Source of the DNA: Dermanyssus gallinae
Taxonomy: Eukaryota > Arthropoda > Arachnida > Mesostigmata > Dermanyssidae
Assembly (NCBI GenBank): GCA_003439945.1
Contig: QVRM01001384.1
Span: forward strand, 471,001 to 535,000
Length of the DNA: 64,000 bases
Direction: 5' to 3'
The notes beneath the pieces were generated by a model. It was not told the DNA's origin and made no database searches. It saw only the letters and a program-made list of their open reading frames with translations. How positions within the stretch are numbered: position 1 is the stretch's first letter; each line of letters opens with the position of its first letter. The translations under genes and the position numbers were made by a program. This document shows positions 34,020 to 45,736 of this stretch, piece after piece.

Positions 34020-34733
34020 CTTCAACATACATACTTTTCCAGTCTACAAATCCAGTTTTCTGCTCTTTGGTTGGCAGTACGTAGTCGACGGTCGACTTCT
34101 TTTTTAGTCCTGTCTACGTCTAGCTATTTTATACTTAGGTTTATATTCTTTGAGCTTGTTTAGCTGCACAGGTTTTCTAAATCTTTACCGGCCTCATCGG
34201 TATCTTCATAGAAGTAGAACAGATGCGCATTGGAGTCCCCGATGGTTATGGTCTTTATGTTCCCTTTAACAAGCTTCTTAACTGTTTCATAAAATATCTT
34301 GTTTATATTGTTTTCTGTATTGCTGGGTGGCTTGTATCCAACTATTACTTCTAGGCAGCCTGGCCCTTTTTCTATCTCGATTGCTTCCTTCACTTGCCTC
34401 AACAACCTCTACATGGTGACCTTTGCTTATCAGTACTCCAACTCCTCCGAATCTGTTTCGTGACACTTTTTGGTTTCTATTTGCAGCAAATGCGTCTCAG
34501 TCAGCACTGGCACATCCAAGCTAATCTCTTTCATTATAGTATCTCTTAATTCTGTACAGCATCTTTCATTTATCTTGTTTTCGTCCTCCTCGTATATTTA
34601 AGTATCCAATTTTCAGATCTTATCTGCTAGCATTTTCCAATCTTCGTCCCCCACCATTCATTTCGTACGGTCTTTGGTATTCAACCGCATTCCATTGTTG
34701 CAACTGTGCTCATTCCATTGTTGCAACTTCCGC

Positions 34734-34765
<32 letters not shown>

Positions 34766-35045
34766 TGCCCTTTTGTTATGTCGGTAGATCTCCTATCCTC
34801 CTTTTGGGCATTCCCAGTTTCCGTTATTGTTCCTGTTGTATTCAATATGATATTTTTGTCGGTTGGTTTTCTGCCAACCTCCTCTGTTAAAGTTCCCTTG
34901 CTCCGCTGCCATGTATGTTGCTCCGTCCTTGTAGTCTTCCCGGATGCTGTGAACAAACTTGTTCCTTCGCTGGAGACTTCATTGGTCAACACAGTCCGCA
35001 ATAATTCTCGCATTATTCGTTATTCTCGCGCATCGTGCTGTCAAA
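34020..35045 (-). mobile_element. Decayed non-LTR endonuclease relic, spacer 2
   Basis: Duplicate of the relic at 16255-17300: same ITIGDSNAHL block (34160-34405 minus), same VGYKPPS, same flanking (CT)n tract, longer here (34735-34762). Differences are a handful of substitutions and the CT length. It was already dead before the unit duplicated. Confidence 0.65.
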
Positions 35046-35380
35046 CCTCTCCTCCACGTGATTGTTGCCGCGATAACTCTCTCCAATGATTTCTGCTTCC
35101 CTCGTGCGCCTGCCAGGTCACCCCGATCGTCTTGTACCTTCTGTTGTCCTTCTGTAGCTTTCCGCTCACCGCTTCGCTACGACACGCGCCGACGAATTCC
35201 AGGACTCCCGGTCGATTTTTACGCGCGCCGACTTAACCTCGCCGCAGCAGCGACAACATTCCGCCTACGGCACTACATTCAGTCCTGTTTTGCACCATCA
35301 TTAATCGCGCCCCAGGCGCAACCGCACCATCTCGCCGTAGACTCGACATCCTCGCTGTGTCTCTCAGTCAATCCGCTTTG

Positions 35381-35721
35381 TGTTACCCTTTCGAATTCCA
35401 CTTGTAAACTGTGAGGGTTTCACTGGGTTGATGGGAAGTGTTGTTTCTGGCCAAGTTCAGGGGGACACACACGACTGTCGGGGCTAGGTGCCACGTGCTG
35501 GCGAACGTGCAGTGGAGAGAGTAGATACGAGTAGGTACGAGAAACGTCCCGAAGAGTCCCGATAGAGATGTCTACTCGTACCGAGTCGAATCTACCGCAT
35601 TCGAGAATAATCTGTGAGGCAATAAATACAGCTGACATGGAGTGCAGAGAAGAGAACTACTGACAATGTAGTGACACTCTACAGGTGACAGCAGGCGATC
35701 GTGTCTTCATTCCTACGTACA
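35381..35721. mobile_element. LTR-like 341-bp insert in spacer 2
   Basis: Present only in this spacer. The other spacer has GCTTTG-AAAC-ACGGCTAG at the same point. The block starts TGTTACCC and ends TACGTACA, with an AATAAA at about 35621, which is compatible with a solo LTR of a Gypsy or BEL/Pao element. I do not see a clear target duplication, and the AAAC difference means the spacer-1 copy could be a deletion instead. No coding sequence is inside. Confidence 0.35.
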
Positions 35722-36724
35722 CGGCTAGTCTAAGTTCAATAGACTAAGTCATTAGATCAGTGTGTACAGTTGACGTACAAGAGTGGCGACGAAGATGGGA
35801 TGGTTGTAACTAGTGCATACGTACGTCAAAGTTCAACTACATATTGGAAAGAAAACAAGAATATTGACCACCACAGCTGTATTTTCGGATTCATCTGCTA
35901 CGACGGTTCGCTGCCGTATTACAAGCCTGTTTTAACAATCTTCGAGCCACCTCCGACCGCGCCTCATAACCGCTTACAACAACAATGACACTCTACAGTC
36001 TAACATTTTATTAGCGCCCACGCCCGATACCTCAAAATCATAGCCCCACCGACCGTTCACAGCGCTCACATCCAGATGTGGATGCGCATTTCATGATGAT
36101 TATTTTAGTTTCAAACCTATGGCGATCGAACCCGTGGTTCCGTGATAATTTAGGTTTTCTGGAGGGCATGTCGCGATCAGTTGCAACCTCCTTACAACAG
36201 AGTTTTAAAATTCTATACGTGCATCCAATTTAAACATGCCCACGGGATAACCTTAATGTCGCCGCAACCACGGATCGGATTGCCGTAGATTTGGTTCTGT
36301 GAAGAATCGCGGTAGAATTCGAAATCTATGTTTCAGCGCTGTGAATGTTCAGATGCTATGATGTTAAGTTATTAAACATGAAAGTAAATAATATAACTTC
36401 AATTTTTGAGAGTTCTTTTCTGAATGACCGTATCGCATCCTTAAGCAGGCGTTTTATGTACTCTAGCAAAAGCAGAAGTTTCTCACGAACACGACGGTGT
36501 GCTTGGCTTCCACAGAGAAGTGGTTGCCTCACAGCATTTTGCGCTCCTATGTTGGGCAACAACACCACTGCCACATATTTTAGTAATTTCACTGTCTCTC
36601 CAAAGCAAGCCTTTTCAGAGAATGTTGCTTCCCTCGGAAAATATTTGCAATGAGCCCTTCGAAAACATATTTACTTTAACGAGCTCTACATTTCTCTATA
36701 TATCGCTTTTGAAAAAAATCTAGA

Positions 36725-36770
<46 letters not shown>

Positions 36771-36929
36771 TCTTTAATATGGATATTTATATATTATCCG
36801 AATCATACCATGCCGTTACAATACGAGCTTGGCTGCACTTTCTGGAACGAAAGGCTCTCCTCTTGGCTTAGAAAATTGTCAATACTATATAGATACAAGT
36901 TTATTTCTCTAGAAATTGGTATATATTAC

Positions 36930-37476
36930 CTAACATTCATGTCGGCTGATAACGTCTTTCACTACTGCATGCGTCGAACCAGCTTCTAGTTCATTGCATT
37001 GCAGTATGTGGTATCGGTCAATATTACATGTGCCACAATATTTACATACACAATCTTTAATTTCAAAGCAATTCCCTTTTAGGTACACATATTGGTGGTA
37101 GCCATGCCAGGTAAGTCTGCAGAGTACCCGTCTGTTCACTTGCATTCTCTGCTTCCAACGGTCTGTCGTGAATGCAGGACCGTCAGTGAAATTCTCTATG
37201 GCAAAGCTTAAATTACGCTTTTCTCTGTATGCGCGATATTGCTCTACGACGAGTGGGCTAAAAACGTAAGTGTCCAAGATATGATCTTACACAAAGCTTC
37301 GCTCTTGACATAGTTCCAACGCCAAGGTTGTCGATGCGTTACGCGGCAGTCCGAGCAGTTTTCCAGTATGGCGCCAACTGCCCGGACGCGTTTTCTGAGT
37401 GCTCTCATAACTGTGTACTTCCTGGCAAAATACCAAAGCAAAACTAGTGCTGTTTTTTCGACCAAGAGGACTCTCA
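36930..37476 (-). pseudogene. 3' part of non-LTR ORF2 (post-RT region with Cys finger), copy 2
   Basis: Duplicate of 18799-19345 with the same finger (CKYCGTCNIDRYHILQC) and stop. Here the frame is interrupted near 37288, where the sequence reads TCTTACAC against TCTCCCAC in copy 1, giving a stop. AATAAA in the short 3' UTR is retained. Confidence 0.7.
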
Positions 37477-37483
37477 GGACACA

Positions 37484-38527
37484 GGGAATGTAGTGACTGT
37501 CTACCTCAACGTACCTCGCCGCAGCTTCTCCAAAGCCCACACACTCCGAGCCACAGCACTTGTGATCATCCTGTTACAAGGAGGAGATATCGAGGCAAAT
37601 CCTGGTACTCCGTGCGTAACTTGTGGAGGACAGTTTCAACAATTCAGCTGTAGAACTGTTTGCGAAAGCTGTGACAAGCATGTTCACACACATTGTAGCT
37701 ATCATATCCCTGACAAGACAACAACGTACTGCAAGTCTTGTTTCTGGGTCGAGGTTTCGACTATAGTCTCGAAGTCGATAACTGTCAAGTCATCTTGCAA
37801 TTGTACTTCGGAACTACAGACGCTTAAAAAGCGTATCGACGAACTATCCAAAGCGACCAAATCGAACGGCAACGTCAGCACACAACAACAACTGGCAACC
37901 GGTCGACCGCAGCCTCAAACGTCCCAACATATGATCGTCCCCCGCCAACGTGGGTTGCACGTACAAACACCACACACACCGCGACGTCTTGGCTTTTGCG
38001 ACGACGTGCATAAAAAGAACCTGCATGGACGCACACCAACGAAGATAGAGAAACGTGACGACGGGTGGCGTACACAAGGAAGGAGAGATCGCTAAACCAA
38101 AGCCACCACCACCGGCACGAACAAGATGACACATCTGAAGGCAGTCAAAGACGACGACGTACCTGAGCGACCACGGCAAAGAGCACTGTTTGTAAGCCGT
38201 ATTGATCTTACACACAATGAGTCGGATATTCAGAATTATGTAACTAGAATCGTTGGTACTAGCTCGAACGTAAAAGTTACAAAGCTTGCAGGGCTTAACC
38301 AAGCATATTACAATACCTTCCATATTCTAGTCAATCAAGACAGTTTTTCTGATCTATTAGACCCAGCTGTATGGCCGGAAGACACACGGTTTAAGCCGTT
38401 CCGAGGCCAATTAAAACCATACAGGGTATTTGGGGCACCGCAACCACCGTCTTTAGGACTAGGTAATAAACGACCCCGAATTGAACAATCTGATACAATG
38501 CTGGTCGAGGGTAGCCCGCAAAATTGA
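37484..38527 (+). pseudogene. Non-LTR ORF1 with 2A-like motif and PHD-like finger, copy 2
   Basis: Duplicate of 19353-20381 with the same GGDIEANPGT (37583-37609), the same finger and the same in-frame TAA (38093-38095), so the stop predates the duplication. It carries five extra codons (HILVNQ region near 38320) and reads 133 codons after ATG 38126. The C-terminal domain ends with a Lys/Arg patch (NKRPRIEQSD). Confidence 0.75.
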
Positions 38528-38585
38528 CTAAAACTCGAACGCGACAACAACAAACTTGTTCCAAGCACGACTAAATGTTCAGAGC

Positions 38586-40248
38586 CTAAAACAATATCTC
38601 AATGTATTTTTTGGAATGTAGAAGGAGGATATAGAGGACGACAAAAATGGGGGGTCTCGGTTGCTGTGCGCACGACCGAGTGGTCTAGATTACTTAGATC
38701 CACGGCTAGGCTAGTGGTTGTTGAAGTAAAGGACTTTTATTTAATATGTATATAGATCACCTGACCGCAAAGTGCCAGATATTTTACTTGATATTGGAGA
38801 GTCACTGATGTTTTGTACAGACAAGTGTAAACACACTATCATAGCAGGAGACCTGAATTGTAATCTCGCTAAAGATGACTCAAGAGCGACAGTTTTTATA
38901 GAGGGAGTGAGGGAAATGGGCTTGCAAATAAAAGGTAATTATTTCGATGCTACATATATAGCATGGAATGGAAAAAGTGCTGTAGACCTAATTATGAGTA
39001 CCTCTATATAAAAACCATAAAACGATCATTTCAGCGGAGCGGAAGCACTGTAAGGTTACCTTCAGTCTTACTCATACGAGTAGAACTGGCGGTGACAAAC
39101 GACGTCCTCTCGGCCGCAAGATAAGTCTCAGAAAGCTAGAACAAGCCTTACATCTACTCCCGAATGCGGCCGAAGTAGACACAGGCTTTTACGAGCGCTC
39201 ACTTCGGTGGGCCATTCAAGCTGCAGCAATACGTAACACTGCGACAAATCAGAGACACAAACCATGGTTTGACCACGAATGCAAAACCATCAAAGGACGC
39301 TTTCTTTGCCACAACGATTGGAGCTTATCGGGGTTGGCAAACCTAGCTGAGCTGAAGAAAAAGTATAAACGAATGATTATGAGAAAAATATATGAATACG
39401 AGACTGCGCAACGCATACATCAGGTACGAGACAGCATCCAGAGACCATGGATCCTCTTGCCGAAGAGACCTGTCATAGCAAACCCGCTAATAAATGACGA
39501 AAAGTGGGTCTCGCATTTCACAGCCCTACTGAACCGCGATGTACAACTGCCTGAGAAGGAACACGCTCCTTACATAGAGTCTAATTGGGAAGACTTTACG
39601 GAAGGGGAGGTTCGAAGGTTCGCTATACTAGCGAAAAAGAACGGAAAATCATCAGGTACTGATGATATTTACTGTGAACATCTTAAGCAGGGAATCGAAC
39701 ACGCAGCCCCAAAGCTAACAGCGCTGTTCAATGCATGCTTAGAACACGCGCACATCCCAAGGCAATGGCGCCGAAGCTACCTGCAACCAATTTACAAAAG
39801 CAAAGGCGACGCCACAGATCCTGCGAACTACCGCGGGATAGCATTGACTAGCGTAATCTACAAAATATTAATCTCAATAATTGTGACCCGACTACATAGC
39901 GAAAGTAAAGACCTAATACCTAAGAAACAGAATGGGTTCTTGGAAGGTCGGTCAACTAAACGAGCTCTTACAGAAGTCCTTCTTCACGTGCAGGAACGCT
40001 TCAACAACGCACAGATGACCTACGCAGCGTTTGTTGACTTCAAAACCGCTTTTGATAGTGTACCTAGGGACCGCCTCCTGGAAGCTATGCGACATCACTT
40101 TGGCATCAAAGGTCGAATGTTCAACCTAATCAGAAGCATTCTCACTGCAAACTACATTACAATTAGAAATGGGCCTCACTGTATTGCGCAAGAAGTTAAA
40201 CATACCTTTGGCCTGGCACAAGGCGACACGGCAAGCCCTTTCTTATTC
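38586..40248 (+). pseudogene. Non-LTR ORF2, endonuclease and partial reverse transcriptase, copy 2
   Basis: Endonuclease remnants (WNVEGGYRG near 38615, AGDLNCNL near 38845) are followed by an uninterrupted 312-codon RT frame from 39334 containing GTDDIYCEHLKQG, NYRGIALTSVIYK, FVDFKTAFDSVPRDRLL and AQGDTASPFLF. It runs into the target duplication (codons KIVNTAE are flanking DNA). The YxDD motif is not present. Comparison with 21210-22144 shows that copy 1 lost 4 nt here. Confidence 0.75.
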
Positions 40249-41386
40249 AAAATTGTCAATACTGCGGAATAAGTCAGCGGAACTAGCCAATTATGTAATC
40301 AAAGTCTGAATGTTCCAAAACTAAGAGTTAAATTAGGATTTATTCATTTCCCTAATTACATTTTTGTCAAACGTAAAAGAACAAGAAAAGGTGCGCTATT
40401 TGGTGTTCTACTACAATACTTGAATTCTGTATGTTCTGGCTGTCTAGCTTTTACACTCACAGAGTTCCTTTTTTAAACGTTATTATGGTTTACAGCGTAT
40501 AACTAACTAGTTAGGTGTAAAATTATTGAAGGCAAACAAGCATATATATAGCAGAACATTTTGCAGGACCCAGTTAGAAGTGATGTCGAACATAAGTCCT
40601 TATTATAATGTACGCACTATTATTGTCATATATTTCGTTTGTGCATTCAACTCAATCTCTGCACGGCATCACACACACAATGTGTACATGTTCTCTGCTG
40701 TAAAGATGAGTCATTGGGACTTTACAACAAGACATCGGGTTCAGCATCTCGGTGTCTCCTTCGTGGTGTTGAAGCTAAGGTGAGCCGAGTCAAAGGCTAA
40801 TCCACCATCGTCGTATTCTCGTGTCCTCTGTTCTAAGCGATCGGCGATCATCTCATTTCGTTAGGCCTCGTCGGCCTCGCACAATCGCATGCGGTGTATG
40901 CCAGTTGGTCTGCCGCTACGGAAGTCGGCTCTTGTGTGCGCCAGTTTGTGTACGGTATGCTCCTCGATCAGAGAAGAGGCGTGACCCCAACCAATTCAAC
41001 TCGAGCGGCGGAGGAGGTGGCGGCTGGAGTTGAGGCTTCGTGATGACTCTCGCAACTCCGCTTTCCGACTCTCTTTCTCTCTCTTTCTTTCACCGTACTG
41101 ACTTAGCAAGGGAGATCGCAAACCGAATGTCTCCAGTCACAACTTACTTAAACTCATTCGCCATTCATGATCGGTCACTTGTGCTTTGACAGCCTATCTG
41201 TTGCTTTCGATGCGCCCGAATAGAGTTAGTAGTATAGTAGCTTTACATCACTGCATTGGTGATTCCCAGTGGATTGGCTCGCAGTGAGTTGCTGAGTGAA
41301 CACTCGGCCTGTGTTTACATATTGACAGCGTGTTAGTGAAGATACTATCAAAGCATTCACCGCATCTGCAATCTAGTATTCGCGCA

Positions 41387-41395
41387 ATATAAATA
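41387..41395 (+). promoter_or_regulatory. Candidate TATA box upstream of copy D
   Basis: ATATAAATA at the position equivalent to 10049 and 23253, about 60 nt before the deleted upstream exon (41453-41537). Confidence 0.22.
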
Positions 41396-41452
41396 ATTGT
41401 ACGTCGAGTGAATCTGTTTATGTGTGCACGTGACACCTTAGGCAAATCTCAG

Positions 41453-41537
41453 TTTATCGAGCCTCTGGAGTGCTGGTGGATGACGATTCTGCCGACGAAA
41501 GTCCAGCAGGCAAGCCGAGGAACCCGAAATTATAACG
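41453..41537 (+). pseudogene. Upstream exon of copy D, frameshifted by 28-nt deletion
   Basis: Carries the same 28-nt deletion as copy C (23319-23403), supporting shared descent of the C and D upstream halves. The frame entering exon 1 meets TAA just before the GTAAGA donor. Confidence 0.35.
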
Positions 41538-42212
41538 GTAAGATCAACGAAGACACGTTGGCTCGTATCAATATTCATCGTTCAATAGCAAGTTAGATCG
41601 CGCACTTCTACACGTCATGTTGGGTGCTCAGTCTGGATGTGATGTGCTAAGTTTCTTACACAATTTTTTTTAATTGTTGCTGAACGTAATACTAAAACTA
41701 TTACGTATTGTACGTAATGTGCAGTCATAATTATGAGTGGTCGATTTATACGTTGTGTTTTAGGTTGTAAGAAGTTACATTAACTCCGGAACTTTTTTTA
41801 TCTGGTCTTACTCAGCATTTTCCTTGTAGTTGTGGGTTATTCCGAACATGTTTGACCATGTTCGTGCATATTGCTCCTCTTTATTTTCTAAGAGGGCTAG
41901 AGTTCTAACCTGGTTGGCGTGAATCCTGCAAATACTACGTGTTGTACGCAGTTGCGGTCATCTTTTGCAGAGTGCATATTTGTCCCTAAACCTTCTGGAA
42001 TACACTAGTACATTTCCTTTAGAAGAGGCACCTTGAGTAGGCAATACATTTTTACATTAACGAGGCACGAACTGTCTATATATAGAGACACTTCTTATAT
42101 GCTCTTGTTTCTCTTGGCGTAACTTTTTTGGAAGGCGTTTTAGTTGAGTGACAGTCGGCGGGAGGTACCTATGCTTATTACTATCATTGTGACCATTGTA
42201 TTTCATCAACAG

Positions 42213-45200
42213 ATTATGTCGAACAGCGAGCTGGTAGTCAGTCGACCGCGACTTGGCACATTTCAGCCTGGTCCGTCGTCATCGTTGTTGTCCGTGTCGT
42301 CAACGGAAGACGTGTCCTCTATGCGAGAAATACCAGACCCTCGAAATTCTTCTCTTCAGCGGCGCACAGCTGAGATAATGAAGCTTTCATTGGCACCCAA
42401 GCCTGTCGCGCTGGTCACGGGCTTCCGTAAAGAGTCCCCCTGTCACAGCATGTCCGACATCACCTCAGCAGCCAGCCTCCAGGAAGAAAACGCGCCACCT
42501 GTACCGCCGCGGCGGCATCCCCCTCCTCCGAAGTACACGTATGCTTCGTGCACTTCACTTAACGCTTTGGGGTCCCGTTTATCGTGGAGTGCCTCTTCTA
42601 CATCGGCTCATGCCACGCCATGCGCTGCTCGCAAGGGAATGATTGCGAGCCCCACACCCATAACCGCAGTGAAAGCGCCATCGCAAATGAATCTGTCGCC
42701 GGCGCCACAAATGCCTATTGGTAAGTATTCTTCTAGAAGTTATTGACCTGAATGCAATATGAGAACATGCATTTTCTGTCGCGTTACAAGAATACGCTAA
42801 ATATAATTGATATTCATGGATATCGCTATGCTCTTTATGTGTAAATATTTGACCGTCACTGCATAAAGAAGCCAACAACTTACTTGAATCGCGTGCCTAC
42901 AACGGCCTGTTGACTTTTTGGTTAAATATGTATGCCAAAGTTATCTGTTAGTAAAAGGCCTGTTAAGTAATAATTGATATGCAAATGAGAGCTTTAGATT
43001 CGTAATCGTATTATATACGTACGATTGCACGGCACGTGGTGCTTTAATACACATAACGCACAGAATCCGCACTACATTTGGTATGAAATGATCTTTTAGT
43101 AAACATTCTGTTAATTATCAAACACTTTGCTGGAATGCTCTGAAAGCTAAGGAGAGAAAGTATTCTTGCTGGAGAAAACAAATTAGTCATTTTCATGTAT
43201 TTAAATTAAGGGTAATACATTGTGTCTTGCAGTGGCTCCTACAGTACGGACGCAGGCACACCATAAGAAGAGACCTGCTCCACCCGTGCCCGTTCCGATT
43301 CGTCGGGAACTTCAGGCTGCCAGCCTCAAGGCCATTCAGGTAGGTCTAATATAAAGAGGACTCAGGTCTAATGGCTAGTTGAACATATGTACTTTTTCGG
43401 ATTTGCCTAATTGTTGTAATCACAAGGACCACATTATTCTTGTTGATCGCTGTTCTTGGACGTTTTCACATGGTTTACCCTTAGGGTCAGTATATCCCCA
43501 GCAAATCGACTAATACTATTGTCATACAATTATCTTAGACCAAGCTGCAACGGCCTCTTAAAGCTCTGCGTAGCGCGAGTTTGGTCTCAGCACGTATTAT
43601 AGTAAGGGTGCAATTTAGCTGGACGCCAAACGGTTTTTTGGACGCAGTATTCGCTGTAGCTTGACTTTTGCGCTCCCTATCAACGAGCTACTTTTAAATT
43701 TGGAAGCTTATATTAGAAATTAGGCGGCTACTAAGTGCAGCGTTGGCTTTTTTAGCTTCCTTATTTTGATGGACTTATATATATTGTGTACTAATATACT
43801 GTCTTTGTTGCATTGGTGTTACCAGGAGGAAACATGTGACATTAAGCGTAAAGAGGTTCTGCTCGAGCTTCGCGGAAGGTACATCAAAATGAGACTGGGG
43901 CAATTGTCAACGTGCGAGTCAGGAGAAGCCACCGGCCCAGGAGGATTGGCTAAGATTGGTACAATCAGCGCCGAAGTACCCATCATTTTGTCCAAGCCCA
44001 TTGACGCCAACTCTGAGAAGGCTCTAATGATGGAACTGCTTGAACTGCTCAATGAGAAAAATGCTCTACTTAGACGCCAAACCGAGCTTATGTACATGTA
44101 CGTACCTGGACTGTAGCTAATGGAGTTATTCTACTCTAAGTGTTTAAGTTAAAATATGCCTGTACTCTTGCAATTTGCGCTTACTGCTCCTACTTAAAAC
44201 AACCTGTTGTCATTTTTATAGCTTTTTTACCTGTAGCACTTGATGTGGTGTGTATTCGTTGCGAGTCACTAATTAATCCTTAATGCCGATTAAAGATACA
44301 GTGACCATGTATTTGCCGACGGCGCATGTTATCGAAGCCAAAGTGTTGCACAGGTGAACTGATACTTTTCATGACTTAAGACTGTTGTCTATTTAATATC
44401 GATGTTTAAAGTATTCGTTCCTGTTTAGAGTATTTGATCATCCGTTCACATTATTGATGGTTCTAACGAAACTAACTTAAACGATTCTGTTTTACCTATG
44501 GTGTGTTTCTATTGATGATGCTTTCCCAATTTTAGGAAAAAGTACCACCGTTTAGAGGAAGAGCAGATCGAGCTCGACTACCAGATCCGTCTGTTAATCA
44601 ACAAACCTGGTAAGTATCCTGAGAGCTACTACTGCCGCTACCATATCTGCTGTTTTTACGGAGGCATAGCCCGCGTAGTTGTGGTCTGAGGTGGTAAAAT
44701 ATTCGCTAACAAATTTATTCCGACATTGGGGATAGGTTGAGTGTAGGCTGAGCATTGTAGGGGATGTGTGGCTTAGGCCCAACATACTAGGTTCCTTCGC
44801 CCGCTGCAGTCATTGACTTAGCGGTCTAATACGTTTTCCTTTATAATACAGCGTATTTTCCAATAAAATTGAAAACAAAATCACACCGCCGCCCGTTTCT
44901 TTGGTTACAACTGAATGGATCGAGTAATATTAATTGGGTTAAGCTACCTAATGATAGGCCAGTAATCCTACTCCTACGTACCAGACTATTCGATTACAAG
45001 TTTGCACGACTCCGTGAACCCTAAGTGCCACTTAATAATGAGACTCTAAAGTTGCGCTATTGTATTGGTGTTCTTTGATACTGCAGCAAGTCAAAAGACG
45101 TCTGAAGATGAGGAACGAGAATCGGCCCTCATTCACAAGCTCGTTGAAATGGTTGAACTTCGCAACGAGGTCGTCCACGCTCAAGACATGGACCGAAGGC

Positions 45201-45736
45201 GTTTTGTCAAAGAAGATGAAGACATTAAGGTTTCAAGAGCACGCTTTATGAACAAGAATGTCCCTGGTGCGTAGTTTTTAACCATTTTATTTGGAACAAC
45301 TGCTAACGTTTTTTTCTTCCGTAGTCACTTGGGCTTACTCCATTGATACAATTGTTTTCCCGTCTGCGATAACGTCTTTCTGTTCGTAGCAAACAGACTG
45401 ACCATAAAATTCAGATAAGCATATAAAATGGTTAGTAGACTAAAGACGTTTGGTGTAGCCATTCGGTTGCTAGCTGGAATTGCCGCGTGACTTTTTATAT
45501 ATATATATATATTTTTTTATGCGTGTGTATGTCATAGAGCTCAAAGAGAGTACAAAACGTACCTTTTGTCTTTAAATGTTTGGCTCTATAATAACTGTTC
45601 GTTATTTTGTTATGATGTGACAATTGCAGACCCCTCACTGCTTTCACTGGACGACCCGAAGAGCCCAAACACAAGGAGGACAATAATGGCAAAAAAGAAG
45701 AGAGTGAAGATGACAAACATACGCACGAAAACGTAA
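42213..45736 (+). CDS. MICAL-like protein, C-terminal half with bMERB domain, copy D (truncated tail)
   Basis: Exons 42213-42720, 43233-43339, 43826-44097, 44536-44609, 45087-45266, 45630-45736. From ATG 42216 the joined frame is 414 codons. The linker, APPVP and bMERB blocks are intact, and exon 5 has one more codon than B/C (MNKNVPG, as in copy A, so probably ancestral). In exon 6 one unit of the 10-bp direct repeat ACAAGGAGGA is missing. The frame shifts after SPNTRR and ends at TAA 45734-45736, replacing the conserved Lys-rich C-terminal tail (about 90 residues) with about 18 residues, AKKKRVKM among them. The Rab-binding domain itself would be unaffected. It could be an early pseudogene or a tail-less variant. 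Confidence 0.6.

Larger units (their letters stand above)
18618..36727 (+). repeat. Tandem unit C of the MICAL-like array
   Basis: Starts at the (TA)n at 18618-18636. Order: composite retrotransposon (18741-22135), upstream sequence, gene copy C, spacer with later insertions (28921-33031, 33242-33729, 35381-35721). The upstream half matches unit D and the downstream half matches unit B. The non-coding upstream part (22136-24076) holds no recognisable gene. Confidence 0.75.
36872..40263. mobile_element. Twin-primed non-LTR insertion, copy 2
   Basis: Same structure as 18741-22135, with the AAAATTGTCAATACT repeats at 36872-36886 and 40249-40263. It was copied by the segmental duplication, not inserted twice: breakpoints, inversion junction and the ORF1 in-frame stop are identical. 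It keeps 15 nt in ORF1 (near 38320) and 4 nt in the RT (near 39556) that copy 1 lost, and has lost some nucleotides near 39006. Confidence 0.8.
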
